This document shows, piece by piece, positions 17,166 to 27,353 of a stretch of 64,000 nt of DNA. The stretch spans positions 1 through 64,000 of the forward strand of contig JBAUUR010000174.1 of assembly GCA_049582805.1 (NCBI GenBank). The letters are read 5' to 3'. This DNA is from CAVXFS01 sp049582805 (GTDB taxonomy: Bacteria > Pseudomonadota > Gammaproteobacteria > Burkholderiales > Gallionellaceae). Both the position numbers and the translations under genes were made by a program. The first letter of the stretch is position 1. Each line of letters begins with the position of its first letter. The notes under the pieces were generated by a model that did not search any database, was not told where the DNA came from, and saw only the letters and a program-made list of their open reading frames with translations.

Positions 17166-19139
17166 CTATTGCCCCACACGCAAACGCTTTTCTGCCGCCA
17201 TTAGCGCAATTGGCCGGCCAAACAGCACCAGGACATCACCGGGCTGCATTACCATGTCCTCAGCCGGCTGGCTGCCACGTACATTGTGGCGACGCACCGC
17301 ATTGACCTCCACATCCAGTTCGGCCAGATTCATCTCGCCCAAGATCTTGCCCACCGCTGCATCGCGTTCACCCAGCAACACATTCTGGAAGCGCGGCTGG
17401 GTATTTTCCATCTCCTCCGCAGAGGCATCGACGGGAACCCGGAAAAATCCGCTGAACACGCTGTAGCGCCGCGCACGGTTTTCCTGAAGGCGGCGAATAA
17501 CCCTGTTAAGCGGCACGCCGGACAACAGCAGCGCCTGTGACGCAAGCATTACGCTGCCCTCCAGCACCTCAGCCACCACCTCGGCCGCGCCCGCCTGTTT
17601 CAACGCTTCTATATCGGTATCGTCGGCAGTGCGCACGACGACTGGCAGGTCAGGACGTATTTCGTTCACATGCTGAAGGATGCGCAGCGCAGAATGTTTG
17701 TCATCATAGGTGACCACCAGGGTCTTGGCCCGCATCAACCCGGCGGCCAGCAATACTTCCCGTTTCGCGGCATCGCCATACACGACTCTTTTGCCTTCCA
17801 TGGCCGCCTCTTTGACCCGGCGCGGATCCAGGTCCAGCGCGATGAAATGTATATTTTCCTGAGCCAGAAAAGTTGCCAGCGCCTTCCCGCTGCGCCCGTA
17901 ACCGCAGATGATAATGTGAGCACTCGCAGCCATGGTCTGCAACGCAATCTGATGTAACAGCAAGGAGCGGTACATCCATTCCGAAGGAAAAATCCGGCGA
18001 ATTATGACTTCCGTGTACTGAATCATGAAAGGCGCAGCCAGCATGGAAATCAGCATCGCCGCGAGCACATTCTGCATCACTGCCTGCGGCAACAGATTAT
18101 TCTGGCCGCTCAAGGTCAGCAGCACAAAACCGAATTCTCCGGCTTGCGCCAGCCCGAGGCCACTGCGCACCGCCGCCCCCCAGTCACCACTGATCCAGCG
18201 CGCCAGAACCGCCACCACCGCCGCCTTGAACGGCAACAGAATCAGCAGGACAAGCAATACCCAGCCGAACCCCGTAATCACCCTGCCTACGTCCAGCAAC
18301 ATGCCGATGGTGACGAAGAACAGGCCGAGCAGCACATCGCGAAATGGCTTGATGTCCTCTTCCACCTGGTAGCGGTATTCGGTCTCGGAGATCAGCATGC
18401 CCGCCACGAATGCGCCCAATGCCAGCGACAACCCGGCCAGCCCGGTAATCCAGGCCAGACCCAGCGTGAATAGCAGCACGTTGAGCATGAACAACTCGGA
18501 CGACTTCTGCCTCGCCACCAGATGAAACCACGGGCGCAATAAACGCTGCCCGAAGACCAGCAGGGCCGCCAGCACCACTGCCGCCTTCAGCAGGGCCCAT
18601 CCGAGCGTAACGGAGAGAGACTGCCCGCTGCTGGCCAGCGCGGGAATAATGATGAGCAGCGGCACCACGGCCAGGTCCTGAAACAACAGCACGCCCATGA
18701 TGTTCTGTCCATGTGCCGTATTCAGTTCAGCGCGCTCGACCAGCAGCTTGCTGACGATGGCGGTGGAAGACATCGCCAGCACGCCGCCCAGCGCCAGGCC
18801 GGCACGCCAGTCCAGCTCGAAGAAATACGAGGCCAGCATGACCAGCAGCACGGTGGCCACCACCTGCGCGGTGCCCAGCCCGAACACCAGCCGCTGCATG
18901 GCGCGCAACCGCGCCAGACTGAACTCCAGCCCGATACTGAACATCAGGAATACCACGCCAAATTCGGCCAGGTAGCGCGTCTGCGGCGCATCCGGAATCC
19001 AGCCCAGCGCATGCGGGCCAATCAGGATACCCACAATCAGGTAACCCAGCATGGCCGGAAGTTGAAAGATACGGCACACCACCACCACGCCTACGGCGAC
19101 AGCAAGCAGAATCAGCAGGAGTTCTAGCGAGTTGGGCAT
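17166..19139 (-). CDS. CPA2-family cation:proton antiporter with RCK domain
   Basis: This 657-residue membrane protein is of the KefB/YbaL type. About 12-13 hydrophobic segments span residues 1-385, followed by a TrkA-N (RCK) domain with the nucleotide-binding IIICGYGRSGKALATFL at about 400-416 and a TrkA-C domain at about 570-650. Such proteins export K+ or Na+ in exchange for protons and are gated by nucleotides or thiol adducts. No KefF/KefG-type ancillary subunit gene is adjacent. It converges with the pilin gene, with 44 bases between them. Confidence 0.92.
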   Translation of the reverse strand: MPNSLELLLILLAVAVGVVVVCRIFQLPAMLGYLIVGILIGPHALGWIPDAPQTRYLAEFGVVFLMFSIGLEFSLARLRAMQRLVFGLGTAQVVATVLLVMLASYFFELDWRAGLALGGVLAMSSTAIVSKLLVERAELNTAHGQNIMGVLLFQDLAVVPLLIIIPALASSGQSLSVTLGWALLKAAVVLAALLVFGQRLLRPWFHLVARQKSSELFMLNVLLFTLGLAWITGLAGLSLALGAFVAGMLISETEYRYQVEEDIKPFRDVLLGLFFVTIGMLLDVGRVITGFGWVLLVLLILLPFKAAVVAVLARWISGDWGAAVRSGLGLAQAGEFGFVLLTLSGQNNLLPQAVMQNVLAAMLISMLAAPFMIQYTEVIIRRIFPSEWMYRSLLLHQIALQTMAASAHIIICGYGRSGKALATFLAQENIHFIALDLDPRRVKEAAMEGKRVVYGDAAKREVLLAAGLMRAKTLVVTYDDKHSALRILQHVNEIRPDLPVVVRTADDTDIEALKQAGAAEVVAEVLEGSVMLASQALLLSGVPLNRVIRRLQENRARRYSVFSGFFRVPVDASAEEMENTQPRFQNVLLGERDAAVGKILGEMNLAELDVEVNAVRRHNVRGSQPAEDMVMQPGDVLVLFGRPIALMAAEKRLRVGQ

Positions 19140-19233
19140 GGCACTTAAAAATTCCGGGATTCAGCGTATACCGGATAATGCCTTAAGTCGCACGCCGTTT
19201 CAAAATATCGATTTTCACGTGCCTGCAAATCGG

Positions 19234-21354
19234 CTATGCGGGCACTGAAATAAAAAATTGCTCGAGCTGGCGCAGCGCCAATTGGTTGTCAAAAAGGACG
19301 TGATTTGTTGCAGATATATGCGTTGCAACCTGTTCTCTCCAAGTCTTGTCAGTTCCCAGCCTGACCGCAATCTCCACGTAGTCATCCTGATCTTTTGCAA
19401 TCAGTTCATCCAGCCCCATGAGTTTCAACATGCCGTAGCTTTGCCGACCGCGCATGAATTCACCTGGCAGGGTTACCAACGGCAGGTTGCACGCGATCGC
19501 ATCCAGCGAAGTATTGCCGCCGGACCAATGCAAGGTATCCAGCATCACGTCACACAGCATGTTGATGCACAGGTAGTCATCATGCGCAACCGAAGGAAGG
19601 ACGACACCGCGATTTTGCGGAACGATTCCCCGTTCCCGCAATACCTGAGTCAAACGATTAAGCAGGAGTTTTGTGATATGGGGATGCCGACCGGCAAACA
19701 GCACCAGCACGCCATTGGGATCGCGCTCAAGAACACGTGCCAGCAATGCATCGTTATCCGGATGGATCTTGAACAATGATTGCGGACAAAGATATAACGT
19801 TTTCCCCTCAGGCAGGGCGAAGTCAGCGCGTCGTTTTGCGGCGGGCAAGACGGGCTTGCTGTAACAGGTGCCGATGCCATCGAGCAATACCAGCCTTTCC
19901 GAATAGTGCGCCGCTGCGTTATCCGGTTCCATCGCCGCGCTGGAAAAATAATAATCAATATTGGCATGGCCAGTGGTGACCGGATGCCCCCAGCTGGCAC
20001 ATTGTACTGGCGCCAGCCGCATGGCAGCCAGCAAAAAACTGTTGGTATCCATGCCAAGTTCCGGATAGACCAGAATATCCAGGTCATTTCTCAGAACTTC
20101 AGTAGCCGCATTATGGGGATTCGAATTCCTGCCAACCAGATGACGAAAATGGTCACAGCCATTGGCAATTTCGCTTGTCAGGTAGTCTTGTTCCGGCCTG
20201 GTGTGGTAAACAAAAGTTTCAAACCGGTCACGATCAATGCGCGTGATCCAGCTGCGAAAATACCTGCCAACGGTACTCTCCCTGAAAAAGCTGGAAAGAT
20301 AGCCGATCCGCAAGCGTCTTCCTCCCGCATCCTTCCTTGCAAGCGGCTGCATGAACTGCGGGGCGACCTTTTGCAGCATGTCGGCAACGAACCGACCATA
20401 GCCCATCTGCAGCGGCTTATCATCGAGGCCCTGATATGCCAGATAAAAATTGTTCCAGCTCAATTCTCCCAATAATTTTTCCGGTTGATTATGCGCAATG
20501 AAGGCCGGTATCCTCTCACGCAGGATTTGCAGCGCGCTGGCGAACCGCTCACGCACCACCAACACATCATCACGGCTGCGATACACCGCCGGCAGCGAAA
20601 GCAGGAAGCCAAGAGCTGATTTCAATTCGTGCGGGGATAATGCTTGCGCTTGCCGATAGGCTTCGATGGTTTGCTCATAACGTCCCTGCTCCCAGAGCAC
20701 CTTGGCCAAATTGTTAAGTTCCGTCCCGTTCTTGCCCGGTTTCATTTGCGCTGCACGGGTAAAGCTGGCTTGCGCGTCGTCAAGCTTGCCCAACAGTCGT
20801 TGAACTTCGCCGAGGTTATTGTATGCCTCTGCATAATCCGGCTTCAGGCGAACTGCATGATTTAAATTGGTCTCGGCAGCACCTTGCTGCCCCAAATCCA
20901 TGCAATTGGCGGCAAGATTGAAATATGCCAGCACATAATCCGGATTCAGCCGGACTGCCTGTTCAAACTGGGATTGCGCAGCCGGAAAGTCCCCCATCGA
21001 TCGTAGCGAAGTTCCCAGGTTGTTATAGGCGCGAGCATAATCCGGCTTGAGACGAATCGCATCGCGAAAGCTTGCCACGGCCTCATCGTAGCGCTTCTGG
21101 ACCTGCAGGATGATGCCCATATTGTTGTAGGCTTCAGCATAATCCGGCTTGAGACGAATCGCATCTTGCAAACTGGCGATAGCCTCAGCCGGCCGCTGCA
21201 TATCCTCCATAACCAGACTGCGCAGCAAGTAATTATGCGGGTCTCGCGGACTAATTGCGATCACCTGCTCAATGTAATCCAGCGCCCGCGCCAAATCTCC
21301 GGCTTGCCGCGCCGAGTTGAAGGCTTGATACAGTGAATTGATATCGTCGCTCAT
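19234..21354 (-). CDS. TPR protein with GT41 (O-GlcNAc transferase-like) domain, paralog 1
   Basis: This 706-residue protein has an N-terminal superhelix of TPR repeats (about residues 1-260) and a C-terminal GT41/SPINDLY-like glycosyltransferase domain (about 345-700). Conserved blocks include LRIGYLSSFF, GHPVTTGHANIDYYF near 453, LCPQSLFKIHPD, and LDTLHWSGGNTSLDAIACN. The histidine usual in the SxDFxxH block is absent here (SSFFREST). GT41 enzymes transfer a sugar, GlcNAc in characterised cases, to Ser/Thr of proteins; the donor and target here are unknown. It starts on a TAATG overlap with the upstream paralog, so the two are translationally coupled. Confidence 0.88.
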   Translation of the reverse strand: MSDDINSLYQAFNSARQAGDLARALDYIEQVIAISPRDPHNYLLRSLVMEDMQRPAEAIASLQDAIRLKPDYAEAYNNMGIILQVQKRYDEAVASFRDAIRLKPDYARAYNNLGTSLRSMGDFPAAQSQFEQAVRLNPDYVLAYFNLAANCMDLGQQGAAETNLNHAVRLKPDYAEAYNNLGEVQRLLGKLDDAQASFTRAAQMKPGKNGTELNNLAKVLWEQGRYEQTIEAYRQAQALSPHELKSALGFLLSLPAVYRSRDDVLVVRERFASALQILRERIPAFIAHNQPEKLLGELSWNNFYLAYQGLDDKPLQMGYGRFVADMLQKVAPQFMQPLARKDAGGRRLRIGYLSSFFRESTVGRYFRSWITRIDRDRFETFVYHTRPEQDYLTSEIANGCDHFRHLVGRNSNPHNAATEVLRNDLDILVYPELGMDTNSFLLAAMRLAPVQCASWGHPVTTGHANIDYYFSSAAMEPDNAAAHYSERLVLLDGIGTCYSKPVLPAAKRRADFALPEGKTLYLCPQSLFKIHPDNDALLARVLERDPNGVLVLFAGRHPHITKLLLNRLTQVLRERGIVPQNRGVVLPSVAHDDYLCINMLCDVMLDTLHWSGGNTSLDAIACNLPLVTLPGEFMRGRQSYGMLKLMGLDELIAKDQDDYVEIAVRLGTDKTWREQVATHISATNHVLFDNQLALRQLEQFFISVPA

Positions 21355-23849
21355 TACGGCCCTCGCTTGCTATTCAGTGTTGTGCGAGATAATGCAGATT
21401 GCTTGCGATCCTGAATCAGCAGCTCGAGGTTGGATCTGATATCCGTATCGTCCGGATCCAGCATCAGCGCATGGCGATAGGCGGCTTCAGCCGCATGCAA
21501 GTCACCTTGTTTATGATAGGCCACCCCGAGATTGAAATACGCCAGGGACTGGCCAGGATGTCTCTCGAGCGCCTGTTGCAGGACAGCAATAGCTTCACGC
21601 AATCGTCCATCTCTGCTCAAGGCCTGTCCCAGACCGTTCAACACATCAAAATTTTCAGGTTTGAGTTGGCGTGCCAGATTAAAGCCATTGCAAGCATCTT
21701 CCATGCGCCCCAGCTTCAAAAAGATATTGCCCAGCGCCAGATGCGCATCAAAATATGCCGGGCTGACTGCTATTGCCCGTTTTAAATATTCGACAGCCTC
21801 GTTGTGACTGCCGGCCTGCGCCAGTAACCTGCCATACAGATATAGTGCTTCGGCATGATCCGCCTGATTCATCAGCACCTGCTGGTAGAGTGTCTCAGCC
21901 TCCGTCAAACGGTTGGCCTGATGGTTTCGTACCGCCTCCTGAAACAGCCTTCGCGTTTCGTCGTTGGACCCGCCCTCCTTGAACTGGAACCGGGAGATAG
22001 CCGTGCGATATGCATCTTCCAGACGGCGCGCATAGCCATCCATATCGACCAGCGAAGAACTGGTCATGGCATTTTGAATTTTATCCACGAGCGAACCTCG
22101 CCAGTCCGCATCGTTAGCCAATCGGTCTGCGATCTCTGCGAACTCATTTTCGCTATGGGCGATGGTTTCGGTTACGCCAAGATTCATCAGGATGCTGTAG
22201 GAAGTGCGTTCGCTATGGCGTTGTCCGCACAATGTGACGACGGGCACGCCCATGTCGAGCGCAGCCAGCGTGGTATCACCGCCACTATAGGGGAAGGTGT
22301 CCAGCGCAATGTCCAGCAATTTATAGCGGGCGCGATTGAACCTCTCATCTTTTGCAGCAGGAATGAAAATGACACGGGCCGGGTCGATGCCGGCAGCAGT
22401 GATTTGCCGCAGTACACTGGGCTTTTCATTATCCCTGAGCAGCGAGAACGCCAGCACGGCGCGTTGCACCCGCTGCATGATATTCGCCCATGTTTGCAGG
22501 CAGCGCGGACTGAGTTTCATGATGTTGACGAACACACCGAGAACAACTGCATCGTCGGAGATACCCAGCTCTGCCCGACTGAATTGTGCATTGTCATCAG
22601 GCTCTACGTGACGGAAAGGAAAAATGCATCCTTCCATCGGCAGCAGCTTCTCCAGCAGATAAGCGCCATTTTCCGGCAAGTCGGCATAATGGTCGGTCAT
22701 TTTGTAATCGACTGCATCGAGGCCTATGGCGCCATGCAACCCAAGATGGGTGATCTGAACTCGGGCAGGCTTGTATGCCAGAATCGGCGGATTGGCGCCA
22801 ATGGTGTGGTTGCACAGATCAATCAGTATGTCGAGATCGTCGGTGCCTATTTTCATGGCTGCCTGCCGCGCAGGCAATTCATACAGCGTTACGAATTTGT
22901 CGCTGATGTTGCGGAATTGCGCGGTAAGTTCATCTTCCTGTAATGCGAGTGAATACAGGTTGAGCTCGAACTGGTTCCGGTCATGCCGGGACAAGACCTC
23001 AAGCATCAACTTGCCCATGACATGAATGCGAAAATCCGCAGACAGGTAGCCGATACGCAATTTCGGCCGTTGCGACCGATACGGCGGCACCAATGGGAAT
23101 TCAGCGAAATGCTGCCTTTTCACCGTCTCGTTATATGCCTGATACAAGCGCAGTATCTCGGCCTGCGGCAGGTCAAAGTACTGTATCTTTCCGATCAAAT
23201 CATCGAGCACGCCGATATCGCCATTTTTCAGCGTATGGGCTTGCAAAGCCTGCAGATATTTTCTCTCGCTCTCGAAATCGCCCAGAAAACGGCAGGCGGA
23301 AAGGCCGAAAACAAAGAACCACTCGGGCTTGTTTGCCAGGTTCTCATATTTCCTGAAAACATCCAGCCATTCCTCTATGCGTCCGAGTTGCTTGAGCAAC
23401 AGGAATAAATTCTCGAGAGCCTCGACATAGTCCGGCGCGATAGCCAGCGCTGCCTGAAAGCGCTCGGCCGCCATACTGAAGCGGCTTTGCTTTTTCAGCA
23501 CCAGCCCCAGGTTGAATTGTGCCTGCGCCAGCCTGGGGTTGATCTCCAGTGCGCGGATGTATGCCAGACTCGCTTCCTCCAGCCGTCCCTGCAGATGAAA
23601 GATGTTACCCAGATTATTATGTGCTTCGGCAAATCCCCCGTTGATCCCGATGGCGCGCCGATATCCGGTGATTGCGGCATCAATCTGATTCAGGCTCTGC
23701 AATGCCAGTGCCATGTTGTAATGGCATTGCGGATTATCCGGCTGCAGCTCCAGCACCTGGCGATAGGCGAAAACCGCATCGACCATGCGTCCCGCCTGAT
23801 GATGTTGCAATGCTTGCTGAAACCATTTGTCCGGGCTGTTTTTGGTCAT
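21354..23849 (-). CDS. TPR-GT41-TPR glycosyltransferase, paralog 2
   Basis: This ~831-residue protein has TPRs on both sides of its catalytic domain: about residues 1-180, then GT41 at about 260-620, then a second TPR block at about 630-815. The block LRIGYLSADFRIHVMG near 268 keeps the expected histidine, and LDTFPYSGGDTTLAALDMGVPVVT is the sugar-nucleotide end. TPRs after GT41 are unusual and may come from fusion with a neighbouring TPR gene. ATG 23849 is preferred over a TTG six bases upstream. It lies 9 bases after the GT2-GT4 gene and is coupled to paralog 1. Confidence 0.87.
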   Translation of the reverse strand: MTKNSPDKWFQQALQHHQAGRMVDAVFAYRQVLELQPDNPQCHYNMALALQSLNQIDAAITGYRRAIGINGGFAEAHNNLGNIFHLQGRLEEASLAYIRALEINPRLAQAQFNLGLVLKKQSRFSMAAERFQAALAIAPDYVEALENLFLLLKQLGRIEEWLDVFRKYENLANKPEWFFVFGLSACRFLGDFESERKYLQALQAHTLKNGDIGVLDDLIGKIQYFDLPQAEILRLYQAYNETVKRQHFAEFPLVPPYRSQRPKLRIGYLSADFRIHVMGKLMLEVLSRHDRNQFELNLYSLALQEDELTAQFRNISDKFVTLYELPARQAAMKIGTDDLDILIDLCNHTIGANPPILAYKPARVQITHLGLHGAIGLDAVDYKMTDHYADLPENGAYLLEKLLPMEGCIFPFRHVEPDDNAQFSRAELGISDDAVVLGVFVNIMKLSPRCLQTWANIMQRVQRAVLAFSLLRDNEKPSVLRQITAAGIDPARVIFIPAAKDERFNRARYKLLDIALDTFPYSGGDTTLAALDMGVPVVTLCGQRHSERTSYSILMNLGVTETIAHSENEFAEIADRLANDADWRGSLVDKIQNAMTSSSLVDMDGYARRLEDAYRTAISRFQFKEGGSNDETRRLFQEAVRNHQANRLTEAETLYQQVLMNQADHAEALYLYGRLLAQAGSHNEAVEYLKRAIAVSPAYFDAHLALGNIFLKLGRMEDACNGFNLARQLKPENFDVLNGLGQALSRDGRLREAIAVLQQALERHPGQSLAYFNLGVAYHKQGDLHAAEAAYRHALMLDPDDTDIRSNLELLIQDRKQSALSRTTLNSKRGP

Positions 23850-23858
23850 GGGCAAATC

Positions 23859-26120
23859 TCAATGGTACTGGCCGTAATCCAACAGGCTTTGCTTCAATAT
23901 TTGCTGCCAGCGCACTGGTACAATGCGATATAGCTTACGACCAAGCATGGTATAGCGCAGACGCAGCCCAAGATGCAGCATTTTCATCAACAAGCGTTTG
24001 CCGAAGGACAAAGGCTGGAACTTATTTCCCAGCGCCGTCAGCAATGCGCCATACATGGTTCTTCTTGATAACGGCGCATGGACCATGAGAGATTGTCCAC
24101 TCCTTGCTTCGTGATAAACCTTCTCGGTGGCGTCGATCATTTCCTGCACCGGAATCACCCTGGCCGCCAGTGCCAATTGTTTCTTGCGGGCGAAATCAGC
24201 CTGATTTTCCGGCAGGAAAATTGAAACGATGTCATCCAGAATAGCGTCCATATCCTTCCAGTCATGCATGACCCACCCTGCGCCGCTCATTTTCACCCGC
24301 TCATCCAGTGCGCCAATCGGCGGTACCAGGGCGGGCCGACCCGCTGCCCATGCTTCAGTTAGTGTGTAGCAAAAGGTTTCCGGGCCGGCTGACGGAAATA
24401 CCACCATGTCGATACGATAATGATCGAGCAATGCCGCCACATGTTGCGGTGAGTATGCGCCGTGCACCGTCAATACCGCATCTGAACTTTGATAGGGTTG
24501 AAACTGCCGATCCAGATAGCCGACCACGACCCAGCGCAGCGCCAGCTTGCGTTCGCGGCTGCGTGCCGCCAGTTGTTCCAGTTGTCTTGCACCTTTGACC
24601 GGGCCGATGGCGCCCAGTACGCCAATACTGTGACGGGCATCCTTGGGCAACAGAAAGGCCGAGGGCAAGGCATCGTCAGGACTGGCCGCCAGATCCACCC
24701 CATGCGGAATGACGTGAACGTCATGCTGCGGAAAATAGCGACGGAATGTTGCCGCAGCCCAGTTGCTGGGGGCGGTTATAAATACTGCCCGTTCGATGAA
24801 ATCGGCATGTGCTGCACGCCAGCTTGCTATATCGATGCCGCGAAAATCCGCCTGCTTGTTAAGGCATGCCTGGCAGCGCAAAGCATCAGTCTCGCTGCCG
24901 CAGTAAATTCCTGATGCATCCAGGAGGTTGATGGTCGGGCAAGCCAGATAAAAATCATGGACACTGAAACCATAGGGAATATCCAGCGTACGCAACGCTT
25001 CCAGCAAGCCCAACCGGCAGCCGGCCAGGTGATGTACATGGCACAACCGGATATGAAAGCTGGCGCAAATACCACCCAGAAAATCCACCCACAACTGGTC
25101 AGGGCGCCGCTTCAACTGGTAAGTCACCAGGTCGCCGCCGTTGGCATCCTTGAGTTGCCAGACATCATCGCTGGTGTCCAGCATGTAATGGCGATAGCCG
25201 CCCCCGCCGCGCATCAGGCTTCGGATGTGCTGCTCGACGCCGCCACCGCGCGCGTGCTTGATGTGCAGGACTCCGGGGTGTATCTCTGCCGCGCCGGTGA
25301 GCGCCAGGAAAGACTGCGCCAACTGGCGGATCGGCTTGATCGGGTCAGCCGCAATAAATGCCATGACACGCTGCATGTAGTCCGGATGTTTCGCCAGCAG
25401 ACGCTGCATATTTTGTTCGGCCAATGCCTGCTTTTTCGTGTTGAACGAGCGGCTCCCCGTATGCTCAATAAATGTATCGTCGCACAGGACGTTGCGCCAT
25501 CCGGCGGCGGCGGCGCGCATGCAAAAATCGTTCTCCTCGCCGTAACCCAGGCGGAATGTATCGGCATCGAACAGGCCGATCTTGTTGAGCAGGCTGCGCC
25601 GGATGAACATGCAGAATCCGACTGCGGTCGGAATATCGGGATAGATGGGGACGGCCGCCGCTTCGATGGCGCGGTTGACATCCTCCGCATCCATGCCCTG
25701 TGGCAATGGATTGTCCGCGCAGAAATTCGGGAACGAACAAATCTCGGCGTTGTTGGAAAACGGCGTGATGGTGCCGATGCGCAGATCGGAGTCGGCGCAG
25801 CGGCAAAGTTTCTCCAGCCAGCCGGTGGTAACGATGGTGTCCGAATTGAGCAATACCACATCATTCCGGCTCTGCGCCATGCCGCGGTTGACGGTGCCGA
25901 CAAAGCCGAGGTTGCTATCGTTGCGCAGCAGCATCAGGCGCGGGTCGGCAATATTGCGCAATTCATCAAAATAACCTGCAATGCGGCTGTCCGGCGAACA
26001 ATCGTCGATCAGGATCAGGCGATGCTCAGGGGCGGTTTTGCGAAATATGCTGTCAAGGCAGAGCCGCAGGTCTTCGTAGGCGTTGTATACCGGAATGATG
26101 ACGTCAATTACGTGCTGCAT
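23859..26120 (-). CDS. Two-domain glycosyltransferase (GT2 + GT4)
   Basis: This 753-residue protein joins an N-terminal GT-A domain (IDVIIPVYNAYEDLRLCLDSI; LLNSDTIV near 95 as DXD-like site; GYGEENDFCMRAAAAGW near 195) with a C-terminal GT-B/GT4 domain (APSNWAAATFRRYFP; VVFPSAGPETFCYTLTEAWAAGRP near 590). A short basic tail ends the protein. Both halves look intact, so it may add two successive sugars of a glycan, as dual-domain rhamnosyl/mannosyl transferases do. It follows the methyltransferase gene by 9 bases and precedes the GT41 pair, forming one minus-strand run. Confidence 0.88.
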   Translation of the reverse strand: MQHVIDVIIPVYNAYEDLRLCLDSIFRKTAPEHRLILIDDCSPDSRIAGYFDELRNIADPRLMLLRNDSNLGFVGTVNRGMAQSRNDVVLLNSDTIVTTGWLEKLCRCADSDLRIGTITPFSNNAEICSFPNFCADNPLPQGMDAEDVNRAIEAAAVPIYPDIPTAVGFCMFIRRSLLNKIGLFDADTFRLGYGEENDFCMRAAAAGWRNVLCDDTFIEHTGSRSFNTKKQALAEQNMQRLLAKHPDYMQRVMAFIAADPIKPIRQLAQSFLALTGAAEIHPGVLHIKHARGGGVEQHIRSLMRGGGGYRHYMLDTSDDVWQLKDANGGDLVTYQLKRRPDQLWVDFLGGICASFHIRLCHVHHLAGCRLGLLEALRTLDIPYGFSVHDFYLACPTINLLDASGIYCGSETDALRCQACLNKQADFRGIDIASWRAAHADFIERAVFITAPSNWAAATFRRYFPQHDVHVIPHGVDLAASPDDALPSAFLLPKDARHSIGVLGAIGPVKGARQLEQLAARSRERKLALRWVVVGYLDRQFQPYQSSDAVLTVHGAYSPQHVAALLDHYRIDMVVFPSAGPETFCYTLTEAWAAGRPALVPPIGALDERVKMSGAGWVMHDWKDMDAILDDIVSIFLPENQADFARKKQLALAARVIPVQEMIDATEKVYHEARSGQSLMVHAPLSRRTMYGALLTALGNKFQPLSFGKRLLMKMLHLGLRLRYTMLGRKLYRIVPVRWQQILKQSLLDYGQYH

Positions 26121-26129
26121 GACACATTT

Positions 26130-27257
26130 TCAATTATTGGCCTTGAATACTCGCTTTATCAGAAACAACGGCAACTTCAGCCACCAGGTGAAGCTGGCGC
26201 GCTCGGCGAGTTGCTGATCGAGGATTTCCACCTGATGCTCATATCCGGCAATTTGTTGTTTGCTCGTCACAAGGAGCGCATCGCACTTGTTAAGTTGCCC
26301 AGTGCATTCGTCAAGTTGCCCAGTGCATGCATTAAGCTGCTCAGTACGAAGCGCCAGTAGTTCATCGCGTTCAGCGATCAGGCGTTCGCGTTCTTCCATT
26401 TGCTGTGTACGTAGCGAAAGGTACTCATCACGTTCCGCTATCAGTTGTTCACGATTCTTGAGCAGGTTGTCGAGTTCCATGACGCGCCGGGTTTGCTTGA
26501 CATAATCCCGATAAACCGTCTCGGCGACATCGCCAAATAGTGAGATCTTGTTGAACGTGACAGGAATCATGGCTGGATTGCGGCAGCAAACGACAATGAA
26601 ATACATCGGTTCGGCAGTTGGCTGGCCGGCGATGGTGACGTGCTGCCCATCACTCGACAGGTATTCCGTCTGTACAACAGCGGATATTTCCGGCCAGATG
26701 GCGGAGTGAAACAACAACTTCTGGTCGAACCATGAAATATGCGGGAAAGTGCCACGCAACAAATCTTCCAGTTCATTCCGGTACAACTCGCGCACGTGAA
26801 ATTCGTTGTGATAATCTTGCGCATCGGAATACGTACGCTTGTTCGGAGAAGAAAGGATCAATACCCCATCCGGGCGCAAGACCCGCGCAAGTTCGGCAAT
26901 GAACTCCTGCTGAGTTTCGATATGCTCGATGGTCTCAAAGGAAACCGCCAGATCGAAACTCGCATCTGCAAATGGCAGGTTGTCACAGGAGGCTGTCACG
27001 AACCCAAGATTGGCGCGTTCGCCATAACGGTTCCTGGCGTGACGGACTGCATCGGGCGAAATATCAACCCCCACGACCCTCGCAGCGCTTTCGGCCAGCA
27101 TTGCGGCACCATAACCCTCGCCGGAAGCCACATCCAGAACTGTTGCGCGCCTGCTCAACTGACGCGCCAAGGCATAGCGGTGCCAGTGCTCATACCAGAT
27201 TTCGCCACTGCACTCGGGAAGGAAGCGCTCGCCGTCAAAGGAAAGGGACTCACTCAC
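26130..27257 (-). CDS. SAM-dependent methyltransferase with C-terminal coiled coil
   Basis: The 375-residue product has a class I methyltransferase fold at about residues 25-190: motif I VLDVASGEGYGAAMLA, motif II VVGVDISPDA, and DLAVSFETIEHIE. A region with heptad-like repeats (LIAERDEYLSLRTQQ and LIAERDELLALRTEQ, then TGQLDECTGQLNKC) follows at about 265-340 and should form a coiled coil. The end is hydrophobic and basic (WWLKLPLFLIKRVFKANN), perhaps a membrane anchor. The start codon is GTG. Methylation of a glycan terminus is a plausible role given the neighbours, and coiled coils next to methyltransferases are known in chain-length control (WbdD). Confidence 0.83.
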   Translation of the reverse strand: MSESLSFDGERFLPECSGEIWYEHWHRYALARQLSRRATVLDVASGEGYGAAMLAESAARVVGVDISPDAVRHARNRYGERANLGFVTASCDNLPFADASFDLAVSFETIEHIETQQEFIAELARVLRPDGVLILSSPNKRTYSDAQDYHNEFHVRELYRNELEDLLRGTFPHISWFDQKLLFHSAIWPEISAVVQTEYLSSDGQHVTIAGQPTAEPMYFIVVCCRNPAMIPVTFNKISLFGDVAETVYRDYVKQTRRVMELDNLLKNREQLIAERDEYLSLRTQQMEERERLIAERDELLALRTEQLNACTGQLDECTGQLNKCDALLVTSKQQIAGYEHQVEILDQQLAERASFTWWLKLPLFLIKRVFKANN

Positions 27258-27353
27258 ATGATTTGGACGGGATTAAATTGCAAAATTATACACGCTACCG
27301 AGGCCAGAAGGCACTCTTGGGGCACCAGATATATCTGCTGATTCTGGTAATCA

